A stretch of DNA of 64,000 nt. Origin: Caulobacterales bacterium. GTDB lineage: Bacteria; Pseudomonadota; Alphaproteobacteria; Caulobacterales; Parvularculaceae. The stretch spans positions 224,084 through 288,083 of the forward strand of contig JACKIL010000004.1 of the NCBI GenBank assembly GCA_020638525.1, read 5' to 3'. A program made the translations under genes and the position numbers. The notes under the pieces were generated by a model. It had not been told where the DNA came from, did not search any database, and saw nothing but the letters and a program-made list of their open reading frames with translations. Below are positions 44,990 through 53,255 of the stretch, piece by piece; the first letter of the stretch is position 1, and each line of letters opens with the position of its first letter.

Positions 44990-45125
44990 CCCCCATTATG
45001 CAGCGCGCGCCAAGGCGCCGGGGGAAGCTCACAAGGGGACCCCCGGCGACGCAAGGCGCGCATCGCCCAAGCGTTCGCCTGTCGCGCCGAATCGCTGGCG
45101 GCGAACATCGCGCCCTCCTCATACG

Positions 45126-45154
45126 GGTAGGGCCATTCGCCGCGCGGACCTACC
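45126..45154 (+). promoter_or_regulatory. Hairpin in the leader of the NCS1 permease
   Basis: GGTAGGGCC-N11-GGACCTACC forms a 9-bp stem with one mismatch, 100 bases before the permease start. It may be a leader structure. I could not match it to a known riboswitch class. Confidence 0.35.
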
Positions 45155-45253
45155 TGACGCGCCATTCGCATCGTCGGCCTAATGAAGGCACGCTTTCCCG
45201 CTTCAGGCGTCCTCGGCATCGACGGCCAGAGGCGAGAGGGAACAACGCTGCCG

Positions 45254-46528
45254 ATGGCGGATCTCGACAAGATCACGGAGGACTTCTCGACTACGCCAGT
45301 GCCCGCGGAGAAAACCGTCAGCGGGCTGCGCATCGCGCTTATCCTGATCGGTGTCAGCATTGCGCTCCCGGCGTTTCTCACCGGCGTTCAAATCGGGGAC
45401 GCGCTTGGTCTCAAGTCTGCGCTCATCGCTTTCGTTGCGGGCGGCTTGATCCTCGCAGCCGTATCGAGCTTTGCAGCCATTGTCGGCGCTGAATCTCACT
45501 TCAGCACCTATATGCTTGTGCAGTTCGCTTTCGGATCGAAGGGCGCGCGGATCGTCAACGCAGTCTTCACGACGACGCTGTTCGGCTGGTTCGGCGTGAA
45601 CGCGGCGCTCTTTGGCGATGCGATGACCGCGAGCGTTTCCAGCCTTTATAACTTCACAGGCGGCTGGCCGGTCTATGTCGTTATCGGCAGCCTCTTAATG
45701 GTGCTGACGACGCTGTTCGGGTTCAAGGCGCTTGACCGCCTTTCTCAACTCGCTGTGCCGCTGCTTCTGCTCATTCTCATCGGCGTAATGGCGATGGCCG
45801 TTCGCCAGGCGAACCCCGACGCGCTCTTCTCGGAAGGCCCCAGAACGATGAGTCTCGGCCTCGCCATCTCCGCCGTCGCAGGCGGCATCATGGTGGGGGC
45901 GGCGACCATGCCGGACCTCACACGCTATGCAAAATCCCGCAAAGGCGCCGTCATCGCGATGTTTGTCGCCTATGGGCTTGGCGCGCCGCTCATCCTTGCC
46001 TGCGCTGCGATCCCCAGCCTCGTCACGGGTGAGAAGGACCTGATGCAGATTATTCTGGGACTGGGCCTTGGCGTGCCCGCGCTCTTTGTACTGATCTTTT
46101 CGACATGGACGTCGAATGCGGCGAATCTCTACAGCGCCGGCCTCAGCCTTGCCGCGACTTTCAAGCGCATCAGACCGTGGCGGCTAACGCTTTCCGCCGG
46201 AATACTCGGGATCGTCGTCGCACTCTCCGGCATCATCGACTTTTTCGTCCCGTTTCTCATCTCACTGGGCGTCCTGATTCCTCCCATCGCCGCTATCTAT
46301 GTTGTCGACTTCCTCTTTGTCGTCAGACGCCGTTACGACCTGAAAGATATCGACACGCGGCCGGCGTTTCGCTGGCAGGCCTTCGTTTCGTGGATCGCTG
46401 GAAGCGCCGTCGGCTTTGCGACAGCCAAAGGCGTGCTGACGCTCACGACAATTTCGGCGTGCGACGCCCTGATCGTGTCGGGCGGGGTATTTTATCTGCT
46501 AGAGCGCTACGGACCGCGGGCGGATTAG
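45254..46528 (+). CDS. NCS1-family cytosine/purine permease (CodB-like)
   Basis: A 424-residue transporter with about 12 hydrophobic helices. The first helix GVSIALPAFLTGVQIGDALG and the segment GGIMVGAATMPDLTRYAKSRKGAVIAMF are typical of CodB-type cytosine permeases, as is FSTWTSNAANLYSAGLSLAATF. It should import a nucleobase or related compound with H+ or Na+. The start at 45254 follows GAGAGGGA; an upstream ATG at 45182 has no ribosome-binding site. No cytosine deaminase is adjacent. The substrate is uncertain. Confidence 0.88.
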   Translation: MADLDKITEDFSTTPVPAEKTVSGLRIALILIGVSIALPAFLTGVQIGDALGLKSALIAFVAGGLILAAVSSFAAIVGAESHFSTYMLVQFAFGSKGARIVNAVFTTTLFGWFGVNAALFGDAMTASVSSLYNFTGGWPVYVVIGSLLMVLTTLFGFKALDRLSQLAVPLLLLILIGVMAMAVRQANPDALFSEGPRTMSLGLAISAVAGGIMVGAATMPDLTRYAKSRKGAVIAMFVAYGLGAPLILACAAIPSLVTGEKDLMQIILGLGLGVPALFVLIFSTWTSNAANLYSAGLSLAATFKRIRPWRLTLSAGILGIVVALSGIIDFFVPFLISLGVLIPPIAAIYVVDFLFVVRRRYDLKDIDTRPAFRWQAFVSWIAGSAVGFATAKGVLTLTTISACDALIVSGGVFYLLERYGPRAD

Positions 46529-47715
46529 GCCGGCTTCCAGATCTCGCCGAGGACGCGCTTGAAGTTGCCGCCGAGAACGCCCGCAATGTCGGCGTCGGAA
46601 TAGCCGCGCCGGATGAGGCCTTCGGTCAGGTCGTAGACTTTCTGCGGGTGGTCGAATCCATCCGTGTCGATCTTCTTCCGGAAGGCGTAGGAGCCTTTGT
46701 AACTTCCTTTGAGCTTGCTGTAGGCAGGCTCGGCGATATCGTCATAGCCGTCGGGGTCCATGTCCGACCCAACGCCGAGATGTTCGACGCCGACGAGCTT
46801 GGCGACATAATCGTAGTGATCGAGCAGGTGCTCGATCGTCGTCGGCTCCTTGTCGCGCACGAACATGCGCACGCCCGTTATGCCCATGACGCTGCCTGCC
46901 GCAGCCATCTTCTTGATCGCTTCATCGCTCTTGCAGCGAACGTGACCGCCGGCGAGGGCGCGCACATTCGAATGCGTGATGAGAACCGGCTTTTTCGAAA
47001 CATCGAACGCATCGAGCGTCGTCGTGTCGCCGCAATGCGAGACATCGACCGCCATGCCAAGTTCGTTCATGCGCTCGACAATGGCGACGCCGAAATCGCT
47101 GAGGCCGCTGTCATTCCGGTCCGTTGAGCCCGTTCCGATCAGATTGCGCGCATTATAGGTGAGCTGGCTCACGCGCTGGCCGAGCGTGTAGAAGCGGTTG
47201 ACGTCATCGACATCGCGGAAGTGATTGGAGTTTTGCAGGCCGACAATAAAGCCGAGCTTTCCCTCGGCCTTCGCCTTTTCCATATCCACGACGGTATCGA
47301 TACGGCGCAAATCTTCCGGATAGTCGGCGACATAGGCGTTGGTGCGCGCGATAAATTCGAGCGCTTCCTCATAAGTGTCGAGGCCGATCGCCGGATGGAA
47401 AACGGTGACGCCGCTCGCGCGCAGCTTCTCAAGTTGCTCGGGCGAAATCCGGAAACCGTCTTTCAGTTGCGGCTTCTCGCTGAAAAGAGCGCCCATTTCC
47501 TCGCTGAGGCTGCCCATCACAGACAGCATGTCGATGACAAGGTTGCTGTTGACGAGATCGATCGCCTTGGCGCTGTAGGTCTTCGGCGACTTTGCAAAGA
47601 GCTGGAACGCGCCGAAATTCAGCATCGGCGCGGCGAAACCGGACGCGGCGGCCGCGCTTTTTAGGACAGAGCGGCGCGAGACCGCGCCGCGGCCCGTCTT
47701 CGTTTGTTCAGCCAT
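46525..47715 (-). CDS. Membrane dipeptidase (M19), Tat-exported
   Basis: A 396-residue renal-dipeptidase-family enzyme. The N terminus SRRSVLKSAAAASGFA is a twin-arginine signal. Catalytic-domain motifs are visible: the HPAIGLDTYEEALE region, QLTYNARNLIGTGSTDRNDSGLSDFG, VDVSHCGDTTTLD, ITHSNVRAL and GVGSDMDPDG, which carry the zinc ligands. It hydrolyses dipeptides in the periplasm. It lies 11 bases downstream of the MipA-type gene, so the two form an operon, and it overlaps the stop of the convergent permease gene by 4 bases. Confidence 0.92.
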   Translation of the reverse strand: MAEQTKTGRGAVSRRSVLKSAAAASGFAAPMLNFGAFQLFAKSPKTYSAKAIDLVNSNLVIDMLSVMGSLSEEMGALFSEKPQLKDGFRISPEQLEKLRASGVTVFHPAIGLDTYEEALEFIARTNAYVADYPEDLRRIDTVVDMEKAKAEGKLGFIVGLQNSNHFRDVDDVNRFYTLGQRVSQLTYNARNLIGTGSTDRNDSGLSDFGVAIVERMNELGMAVDVSHCGDTTTLDAFDVSKKPVLITHSNVRALAGGHVRCKSDEAIKKMAAAGSVMGITGVRMFVRDKEPTTIEHLLDHYDYVAKLVGVEHLGVGSDMDPDGYDDIAEPAYSKLKGSYKGSYAFRKKIDTDGFDHPQKVYDLTEGLIRRGYSDADIAGVLGGNFKRVLGEIWKPA

Positions 47716-47726
47716 TCTTGTTTCCG

Positions 47727-48698
47727 TCAGTCGTCGTTGCGGATCGGCGTGCGCTTGCCGCGGCCGAACTGGAATTCGCGCAGGATGTGGAATCCGACGC
47801 GGAACTGGTCGCGAGCGCCGAAGCCGTCGATGATCGGCGTTTCGGCGTATTCGTCGAAGATATAATAGTAGGACGCGTACGGATTGATCGACCAGTTCTT
47901 GGCGACGTTGATATAGCCGTTGACCGAGCCGCCAATGTTCCGGAAGCCGGCTTTCGCGTCGTAAACGGGCAGGCCCGAATTGGTCGACTGCTCCGGCGTG
48001 ATCGAGAAGTAGGCGTCGGCGTAACGGTTGTCGATCCACGAGGCTTCAGCCGAAGCCGATGTCGAAACCGGGCCCCACTTGAAGAGGAGCGCCGTGCCGC
48101 GCGCGTCGACGATGGTGCCGCGGTGCCCCGTCGCGACGCCGTGGCGCGCTTTCAGTTTCACCTGGAAGCGGTCGACAAAGGTGGTGCCGATGAACCCGCC
48201 GAGTTCGAATGTCGTGCCGACATCGCCAAGGCCGGCGAGGGCGGGGTTGTCGCTCTCATTGCGGGCGCCGACGATGCGGACCGTCGGGCCGACGGAGAAG
48301 TTCGAAAAGCCGAAGATGGCGAGGTCCGCGCCGTCGTCATCGAGGAAGACGAAGTTCTTGAAGCGGACATAGGCGGCCGGGTCGGCGGCCCATTCGTAAT
48401 CGTCGGAGCCGAAATAATCGGGCTTGTAGACCGGGCCGACGCCGACGGAGAGGTTGGTCGTTTCCGGCGTCATGAAGGTCATGATGCCGACGAAGCCGCG
48501 CAGGGGCCGCCAGCGCTTTTCGCCGTCGAATTCGTCGTCGTTTTCCGGCTCGACGGGAAGCTCTTTGACTTCCTCGTGCTTCCGGCGGCCAAAGATCGGG
48601 TCGATGGTCGGATCGTCAATCTGTTGGGAATCCGCGGACGCCGCCGACAAGAACCCGCCGGCCACAACCGCCGCCGCAAACGCCAATACTCCCCGCAT
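47727..48698 (-). CDS. MipA/OmpV-family outer-membrane protein
   Basis: A 323-residue protein with a signal peptide (cleavage near SAASA), an acidic stretch, then a beta-barrel. SVGVGPVYKPDYFGSDDYEWAADPAAYVRFKNFVFL is the MipA/OmpV motif, and the chain ends with alternating strands typical of outer-membrane barrels. MipA is a scaffold for murein hydrolases and synthases in E. coli; other members are general porin-like proteins. It is in an operon with the dipeptidase, which suggests peptide or peptidoglycan fragment turnover. The start at 48698 is chosen to give the signal peptide. Confidence 0.86.
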   Translation of the reverse strand: MRGVLAFAAAVVAGGFLSAASADSQQIDDPTIDPIFGRRKHEEVKELPVEPENDDEFDGEKRWRPLRGFVGIMTFMTPETTNLSVGVGPVYKPDYFGSDDYEWAADPAAYVRFKNFVFLDDDGADLAIFGFSNFSVGPTVRIVGARNESDNPALAGLGDVGTTFELGGFIGTTFVDRFQVKLKARHGVATGHRGTIVDARGTALLFKWGPVSTSASAEASWIDNRYADAYFSITPEQSTNSGLPVYDAKAGFRNIGGSVNGYINVAKNWSINPYASYYYIFDEYAETPIIDGFGARDQFRVGFHILREFQFGRGKRTPIRNDD

Positions 48699-48849
48699 AT
48701 CGCCCCGCTCTTCGTATTTTCCCACATGGCGCGCAAACGCGCCGCTCCTCAGACTATCAGAGATAGCCTGAATCTCTCACCCGAACCGTTACAAACATGG
48801 TTAAATTTTCGGCGTCAATTGGGCGCCAGCGCGAAAGTTCGCGAAATGC

Positions 48850-48882
48850 AAAAACGGCCGTGGCGAAAAGGCCACAGCCGTT
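48850..48882 (-). terminator. Terminator after the entericidin gene
   Basis: In minus-strand sense AACGGCTGTGGC-CTTTTC-GCCACGGCCGTT is a 12-bp stem with one mismatch, followed by a T-run (GTTTTT). It ends the small lipoprotein transcript 35 bases after its stop. Confidence 0.75.
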
Positions 48883-48916
48883 CAATTCAGGCCCAAATTT
48901 GGGGGAGATCTCGCGC

Positions 48917-49036
48917 CTAGTCTACGGCGTCGTCGATCGCCTCGCCCACGCTCTCGATATCCCGGCCGGCGCCCTTGATCGTCTCACAGGAGGCGAGGAA
49001 GACGCAGCACGCCAGAACGAGGGGAATCAAACGCAT
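48917..49036 (-). CDS. Entericidin A/B-family small lipoprotein
   Basis: A 39-residue lipoprotein: hydrophobic signal, lipobox FLASC, then CETIKGAGRDIESVGEAIDD, the classic entericidin EcnA/EcnB pattern. Entericidins are small toxin/antidote-like membrane lipoproteins induced in stationary phase in enterics; alphaproteobacterial copies usually stand alone and have no proven toxic role. GAGGTG lies before the start and a terminator follows. Confidence 0.88.
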   Translation of the reverse strand: MRLIPLVLACCVFLASCETIKGAGRDIESVGEAIDDAVD

Positions 49037-49124
49037 GGAACACCTCAGAAGAACCGTCGATCGCGGGCGATTCTAGCCGGTAGGCCGAATCGCACAAGCG
49101 CGAGGACGGTTCATGGAGAACTCT

Positions 49125-49334
49125 TTAGACGGCGCCTTCGCGCTGCATCCGCTTGCGGATGAGCTTGCGGGCGCGGCGAACGGCTTCAGCCTTTTGGCGA
49201 GCGCGTTTTTCCGAGGGTTTTTCGTAGAATTTCCGGCGCTTCATTTCCCGGAAAGTCCCTTCGCGCTGCATCTTTTTCTTCAGCACTTTAAGGGCTTGGT
49301 CGACATTATTGTCGCGCACAACGATCTGAACCAG
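49125..49334 (-). CDS. rpsU: 30S ribosomal protein S21, probable CTG start
   Basis: A 69-residue S21. Reading from CTG at 49334 gives the canonical N terminus (M)[21 protein letters not shown] is six bases ahead of that CTG, ideal spacing; the next in-frame candidate, a GTG at 49319, would cut off five conserved residues. S21 lies on the 30S platform and affects mRNA selection. The rest ([40 protein letters not shown]) is standard. Confidence 0.93.
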   Translation of the reverse strand: MVQIVVRDNNVDQALKVLKKKMQREGTFREMKRRKFYEKPSEKRARQKAEAVRRARKLIRKRMQREGAV

Positions 49335-49566
49335 GGCGAGCCTCCTGTAGCTTGCTACCAGTGAAAGAAAGCGCCACTGCCCGGCGGCCGAAGGCTGCGG
49401 GGCGGGGCGCCATTGCCTAAATCAAGCCGGATCGCCGTGTTATTCAGCGCTCCAACCGGGGCGGCGTATACCAAATACGCCCCTCTATGTCCACTTGATT
49501 GTCGATAGGCCGCATGGCCGCCAGAGGCCCCCAAGTCTAGGATCAGACACGCGAAAGGTCCCCGCC

Positions 49567-50322
49567 ATGACAGCTCCCGACGACGGATTTGAAGAAGCCC
49601 GGGCCAAGACGCTCGCCGCTGCGCTTGAGCGCGCGCCCTTCGACGGCTGGACGGACCTGATGCTCGGCCGGGCGGCGGCTGAAGCGGGCGTTCCCCGGTC
49701 CGTCATCGCCGCCGCCTTCCCGCACGGAGTGGAGGACGTCCTCTCCCTGTGGTCCGAAGCGGCGGACGCGGCGATGGCCGCGAAAATGGCGGGTCCGGAA
49801 TTCGCGGCTCTTCGTATCCGCGAGAAGGTCGCCTTCGCGGTGAAGGAGCGGATCTCATATCTGCGTCCCCACAAGGAAGCCGCCCGCCGCGCGGCCGGCA
49901 CGCTCGCTCTGCCGATCCATGCCCCGCTCGCCGCCCGTCTCGCCTGGAAGACGGCGGACGCGATCTGGCGCGGGCTCGACGACAAGTCGACGGATTTCAA
50001 CTTCTATACGAAGCGCGCGATCCTCGCCGGCGTGTGGACTTCGACGCTCGCGCGCTGGCTCGCCGACGACACCGAAGACGAAGCGAAGACGGACGAGTTC
50101 CTCGCCGCGCGCATCGAAAACGTCATGCAGATCGAAAAGGCGAAAGCGAAGCTGCGCGAGGCGGGGTTCGATCCGTCGAAAGCGGTCGGCTGGCTCGCGA
50201 AACTGCGCTATCCGTCACCGAACGGCGCGCGCAAGAGGCGCGAAGAAAAGATCGACGAAGCGCTGGAAGAAAGTTTCCCGGCGAGCGATCCGCCTTACTG
50301 GGCGGGAGGCGCGAAGGAGTAG
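49567..50322 (+). CDS. COQ9-family ubiquinone biosynthesis protein
   Basis: A 251-residue COQ9-like protein. It has a TetR-like helical fold (APFDGWTDLMLGRAAAEAGVPRSVIAAAFPHGVEDVLSLW) and the DDKSTDFNFYTKRAILAGVWTSTLARWLAD block conserved in COQ9. COQ9 binds isoprene lipids and presents ubiquinone precursors to COQ7. A C-terminal piece (RREEKIDEALEESFPASDPPYW) is a motif also found as a stand-alone small protein in alphaproteobacteria and appears fused here. It is a single gene. Confidence 0.88.
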   Translation: MTAPDDGFEEARAKTLAAALERAPFDGWTDLMLGRAAAEAGVPRSVIAAAFPHGVEDVLSLWSEAADAAMAAKMAGPEFAALRIREKVAFAVKERISYLRPHKEAARRAAGTLALPIHAPLAARLAWKTADAIWRGLDDKSTDFNFYTKRAILAGVWTSTLARWLADDTEDEAKTDEFLAARIENVMQIEKAKAKLREAGFDPSKAVGWLAKLRYPSPNGARKRREEKIDEALEESFPASDPPYWAGGAKE

Positions 50323-50338
50323 GCCGCTAACGGATCGA

Positions 50339-51466
50339 TTAACTGCGCCGCTTCAACTGCGTCACATGCCCCATCTTGCGGCCGGCGCGCGCCTCGCGCT
50401 TGCCGTAGAGATGAACGCAAAGCTGGCGCGTGCGCGCGCAGTCGCGCCACTTATCCGCTTCATCGCCGATGAGGTTCTCCATCACCGCGTCTGAATGACG
50501 GGCAGGGTCGCCCAGCGGCCAGCCGGCGATGGCGCGGATGTGCTGCTCGAATTGCGACACGCCGCAGGCGTCGATCGTCCAGTGGCCGGAATTGTGAACG
50601 CGCGGGGCGAACTCGTTCACCATCACCGAGCCGTCCTTCAGCACGAAAAATTCAACGCCGACGACGCCGACATAGTCGAGCTCGGAGAGAATCTTACCCG
50701 TGATCGCGCGCGCTTCGTCGACGGTCTCGTCTTCGACATCGGCCGGTACGATCGACGTTCTCAGAATGCCGCCGCGATGGCGGTTTTCCGGCGGATCGTA
50801 GAGCTCGATCGCGCCGTCAGCCGCGCGCGCGCCGATGACGGAGATTTCGCACTCGAATTCGACGAACCCTTCGAGGATCGCCGGCCGCGCGCCGATTTCC
50901 TCCCAGGCTTTCCTGGTCGCTTCTTCCCAGGTGAGGCCGAGATTGCGCGCATCGGCGCTGATCACCGTCTGGCCCTTGCCGTCATAGCCGAGCCGGCGCG
51001 TCTTCAGGATTGCGGGCCGGCCGATCTCTTTCAGGCCCGCTTCGAGCGAGGAGAGATCGTCGACCGCGAAATAGGGCGCGGTGCGGGCGCCGATCGAACG
51101 CGCGAAGGATTTCTCGATGATGCGGTCCTGCGCGACGGCGAGCGCCCGCGCGCCGGGGCTGACGCGCGCGCCAAGGCCGGTGAGGATCTCGACCGTCTCG
51201 ACCGGCACGTTTTCGAATTCATAGGTGATGACGTCGACAGCTTCGGCGAAGGCCTTTAGCGCCTTCTCATCCGTATAAGGAGCGATGGTGCGCGACGAGG
51301 CGACGTCGTAAGCGGGGTTGCGCTCTTCCGGTGCGAAGATGTGCGTCTTGAGGCCGAGGCGCGCCGCAGCGAGGGAGAGCATCCGCCCAAGCTGGCCGCC
51401 GCCGAGAATGCCGATGGTTCCATTCGGCGCGACTGTCCGGCTGTGGGCTTCTCCCGCCATCGCCAT
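50339..51466 (-). CDS. purK: 5-(carboxyamino)imidazole ribonucleotide synthase
   Basis: A 375-residue ATP-grasp enzyme that carboxylates aminoimidazole ribonucleotide with bicarbonate in purine synthesis. IGILGGGQLGRMLSLAA is the N-terminal motif; the ATP-grasp signatures PAILKTRRLGYDGKGQ and EVNEFAPRVHNSGHWT-like VMVNEFAPRVHNSGHWT are clear. Its ATG overlaps the purE stop (TGATG), so translation is coupled. A longer reading inside purE is unlikely. Confidence 0.97.
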   Translation of the reverse strand: MAMAGEAHSRTVAPNGTIGILGGGQLGRMLSLAAARLGLKTHIFAPEERNPAYDVASSRTIAPYTDEKALKAFAEAVDVITYEFENVPVETVEILTGLGARVSPGARALAVAQDRIIEKSFARSIGARTAPYFAVDDLSSLEAGLKEIGRPAILKTRRLGYDGKGQTVISADARNLGLTWEEATRKAWEEIGARPAILEGFVEFECEISVIGARAADGAIELYDPPENRHRGGILRTSIVPADVEDETVDEARAITGKILSELDYVGVVGVEFFVLKDGSVMVNEFAPRVHNSGHWTIDACGVSQFEQHIRAIAGWPLGDPARHSDAVMENLIGDEADKWRDCARTRQLCVHLYGKREARAGRKMGHVTQLKRRS

Positions 51467-51972
51467 CAGTCTTTGGGCGTGTCGGCGACGGACGCCGTCT
51501 GGCGGGCGCGCCAATCGGCGAGTCGTTTTGAAAGCTCGGCGTCGTTCGTCGCGAGGATCGCCGCCGCGAGAAGGCCGGCGTTCACCGCGCCTGCTTCGCC
51601 GACAGCGAGCGTTCCGACCGGCACGCCGCCCGGCATCTGCGCAATCGACAGGAGGCTGTCGAGACCGTCCATCGTCTTCGAGCGAATCGGCACGCCGAGC
51701 ACGGGCAGCACTGTCATCGACGCCGCCATGCCGGGAAGGTGCGCCGCGCCGCCAGCCCCGGCGATGATCACTTTGAGGCCGCGGCCGGCGGCCGTCTTCG
51801 CATAATCGTAGAGACGGTCCGGCGTCCTGTGCGCAGAAACGATCCGCGCCTCGTAGGGTACGCCGAGTTCATCGAGAATGTCGGCCGCGCGCTTCATGGT
51901 CGGCCAGTCGGACTGGGAGCCCATGATGACGCCGACCAGAGCCGTCGCCGGTTTCGCCTGTTTTTCAGCCAC
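51466..51972 (-). CDS. purE: 5-(carboxyamino)imidazole ribonucleotide mutase
   Basis: A 168-residue class I PurE that converts N5-CAIR to CAIR after Pur[45 protein letters not shown] contains the active-site S, D and [17 protein letters not shown] is also diagnostic. It heads the purEK operon. The 418-bp region upstream has no gene but can fold into stems. Confidence 0.97.
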   Translation of the reverse strand: MAEKQAKPATALVGVIMGSQSDWPTMKRAADILDELGVPYEARIVSAHRTPDRLYDYAKTAAGRGLKVIIAGAGGAAHLPGMAASMTVLPVLGVPIRSKTMDGLDSLLSIAQMPGGVPVGTLAVGEAGAVNAGLLAAAILATNDAELSKRLADWRARQTASVADTPKD

Positions 51973-52390
51973 TTGCCTGCCGTCGTCCCATCCCGGCCAG
52001 TCATGGCCAGAGCAAGCCGCGCCTTATATAGCCTCTTGGGCGAACCGCAAACCGGGAGATTTCCCAAAAACCGGGCGCAGCGCCTTGAGGCCAGGGCCAT
52101 TTCGGGAAGAACGCGGGTTAGAGGAGACGCCAGCCGACTGGACGGGGGCGCGTAAACCGGCGCCTCCTCTTTCCGAGCGCGGTGCAGGACCGCGCTTTTG
52201 AGAAGGGGGGTGGCGCGAGCCGCTATCCGCACCTGCGAAAGTCGCGCGAGAGCCCTCGTGTCGCAAGGCGCGAGCGATGAGGTGAGTGGTTCTTGCGCTG
52301 AACGGGGACGCAGCCCAAGATTAATAAATTAGCGGCAATATTTCACGGCGCATTGATCGCGCCGATGTTACCGGACGGTTCTCAACGGCG
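51973..52390. other. Gene-free region upstream of purE with RNA-like folding
   Basis: No protein gene is supported. On the plus strand a long stem GAGGAGACGCC...GGCGCCTCCTC (52120-52170, one mismatch) is followed by the hairpin AGCGCGGT-GCAGG-ACCGCGCT-TTT (52176-52198), which looks like a terminator. TATATA at about 52024 could be part of a promoter. A small RNA or a purE leader on the other strand are both possible. 6S RNA genes occur next to purK in some bacteria, but I cannot show the 6S fold here. Confidence 0.35.
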
Positions 52391-53107
52391 ATGAAAATCT
52401 TCGACACCATGAAATCGACGCCGTCGAGAGGCGTCCGTCGTACATCCGCCGACAACACGACAACGCCGACTCAGGAAACCGCTCCGACGCCGGCGACGGA
52501 AGCTGCGTATTTCCGCGGCATTCCCGATTCAGAGCTGACGCCGCGCGTCCGTCAGGCCCTCATCACGCTCATCGAAGAAGTGAACACGCTCCGCGATGAG
52601 CTGAAGAATACGAAGTCGAAAATCGAAGAACTTGAAAATCTCGCCGACGCCGATCCGCTCCTCGGCATTCTCAACCGCCGCGCCTTCGCGCGAGAACTCT
52701 CGCGCGCGCTCGCGCTGGTGGAGCGCTACAACACGCCGGCGAGCCTCGTCTTCGTCGATCTCGACGACCTGAAGCTCATCAACGATCAGCTAGGGCACGG
52801 GGCGGGCGACGCCGCGCTGACGCGCGTCGCCAATGTGCTCGCTGAAAATGTCCGCGAGACTGACAGCGTGGGCCGGCTAGGCGGCGACGAATTCGGCGTC
52901 ATTCTTCTGCAAGCAGATGAATCGCGCGCCCTCGACAAGGCGGGAACGCTCTCCCAGCTTGTTTCGTCAGAGAAGGTGCTGTGGAAGGACTACGCTTTCT
53001 CCGCGCACATTTCCTGCGGCGTCGTCGAGATCAAGAAGGGCTGGACCGTCGACGACGCGCTCCACACCGCGGACAGCGCGATGTATGCGGTGAAGAAGCA
53101 GCGTTAG
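52391..53107 (+). CDS. Diguanylate cyclase with intact GGDEF and I-site
   Basis: A 238-residue soluble GGDEF protein making cyclic di-GMP. A 70-residue N terminus with a coiled-coil-like helix (VRQALITLIEEVNTLRDELKNTKSKIEELE) leads to DADPLLGILNRRAF and RLGGDEFGVIL, the intact active site. The inhibitory RxxD motif (RETD) lies five residues before GGDEF, so product inhibition is expected. There is no sensor domain, so it is probably localised or activated through its N-terminal helix. It is a single gene. Confidence 0.93.
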   Translation: MKIFDTMKSTPSRGVRRTSADNTTTPTQETAPTPATEAAYFRGIPDSELTPRVRQALITLIEEVNTLRDELKNTKSKIEELENLADADPLLGILNRRAFARELSRALALVERYNTPASLVFVDLDDLKLINDQLGHGAGDAALTRVANVLAENVRETDSVGRLGGDEFGVILLQADESRALDKAGTLSQLVSSEKVLWKDYAFSAHISCGVVEIKKGWTVDDALHTADSAMYAVKKQR

Positions 53108-53133
53108 CTTTCTCGAATTTGCCCCACCATCAG

Positions 53134-53220
53134 GTCATGCCCGGGCTTGTCCCGGGCATCCATGGCGGCATCGGCAAGATGGACATGTCCGTGGATCGCC
53201 GGGACAAGCCCGGCGATGAC
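53134..53220. repeat. GTCAT...ATGAC dispersed palindromic repeat, copy 3
   Basis: An 87-bp element with the same ends as copy 2 (GTCATGCCCGGGCTTGTCC ... GGGACAAGCCCGGCGATGAC) but a different centre. It lies between the diguanylate cyclase and the convergent histidine kinase genes. Confidence 0.88.
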
Positions 53221-53255
53221 GCGGGGAGAGGTGTACGCAATACAGGCTCCGGATG

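Noticed and set aside
44990..45253. Minus-strand coding region between the CPBP protease and the permease
   Set aside because: One stretch (GPRGEWPYPYEEGAMFAASD) looks protein-like, but it runs into the protease gene in another frame and has no start with a ribosome-binding site.
46525..48039. Longer N terminus for the M19 dipeptidase
   Set aside because: The extra residues lie inside the MipA-type gene and are Arg-rich; the twin-arginine signal right after the Met at 47715 marks the true start.
51973..52390. 6S RNA gene
   Set aside because: Position beside purEK is suggestive, but I could not build the closing stem and central bubble from this sequence; kept only as a possible unknown RNA.
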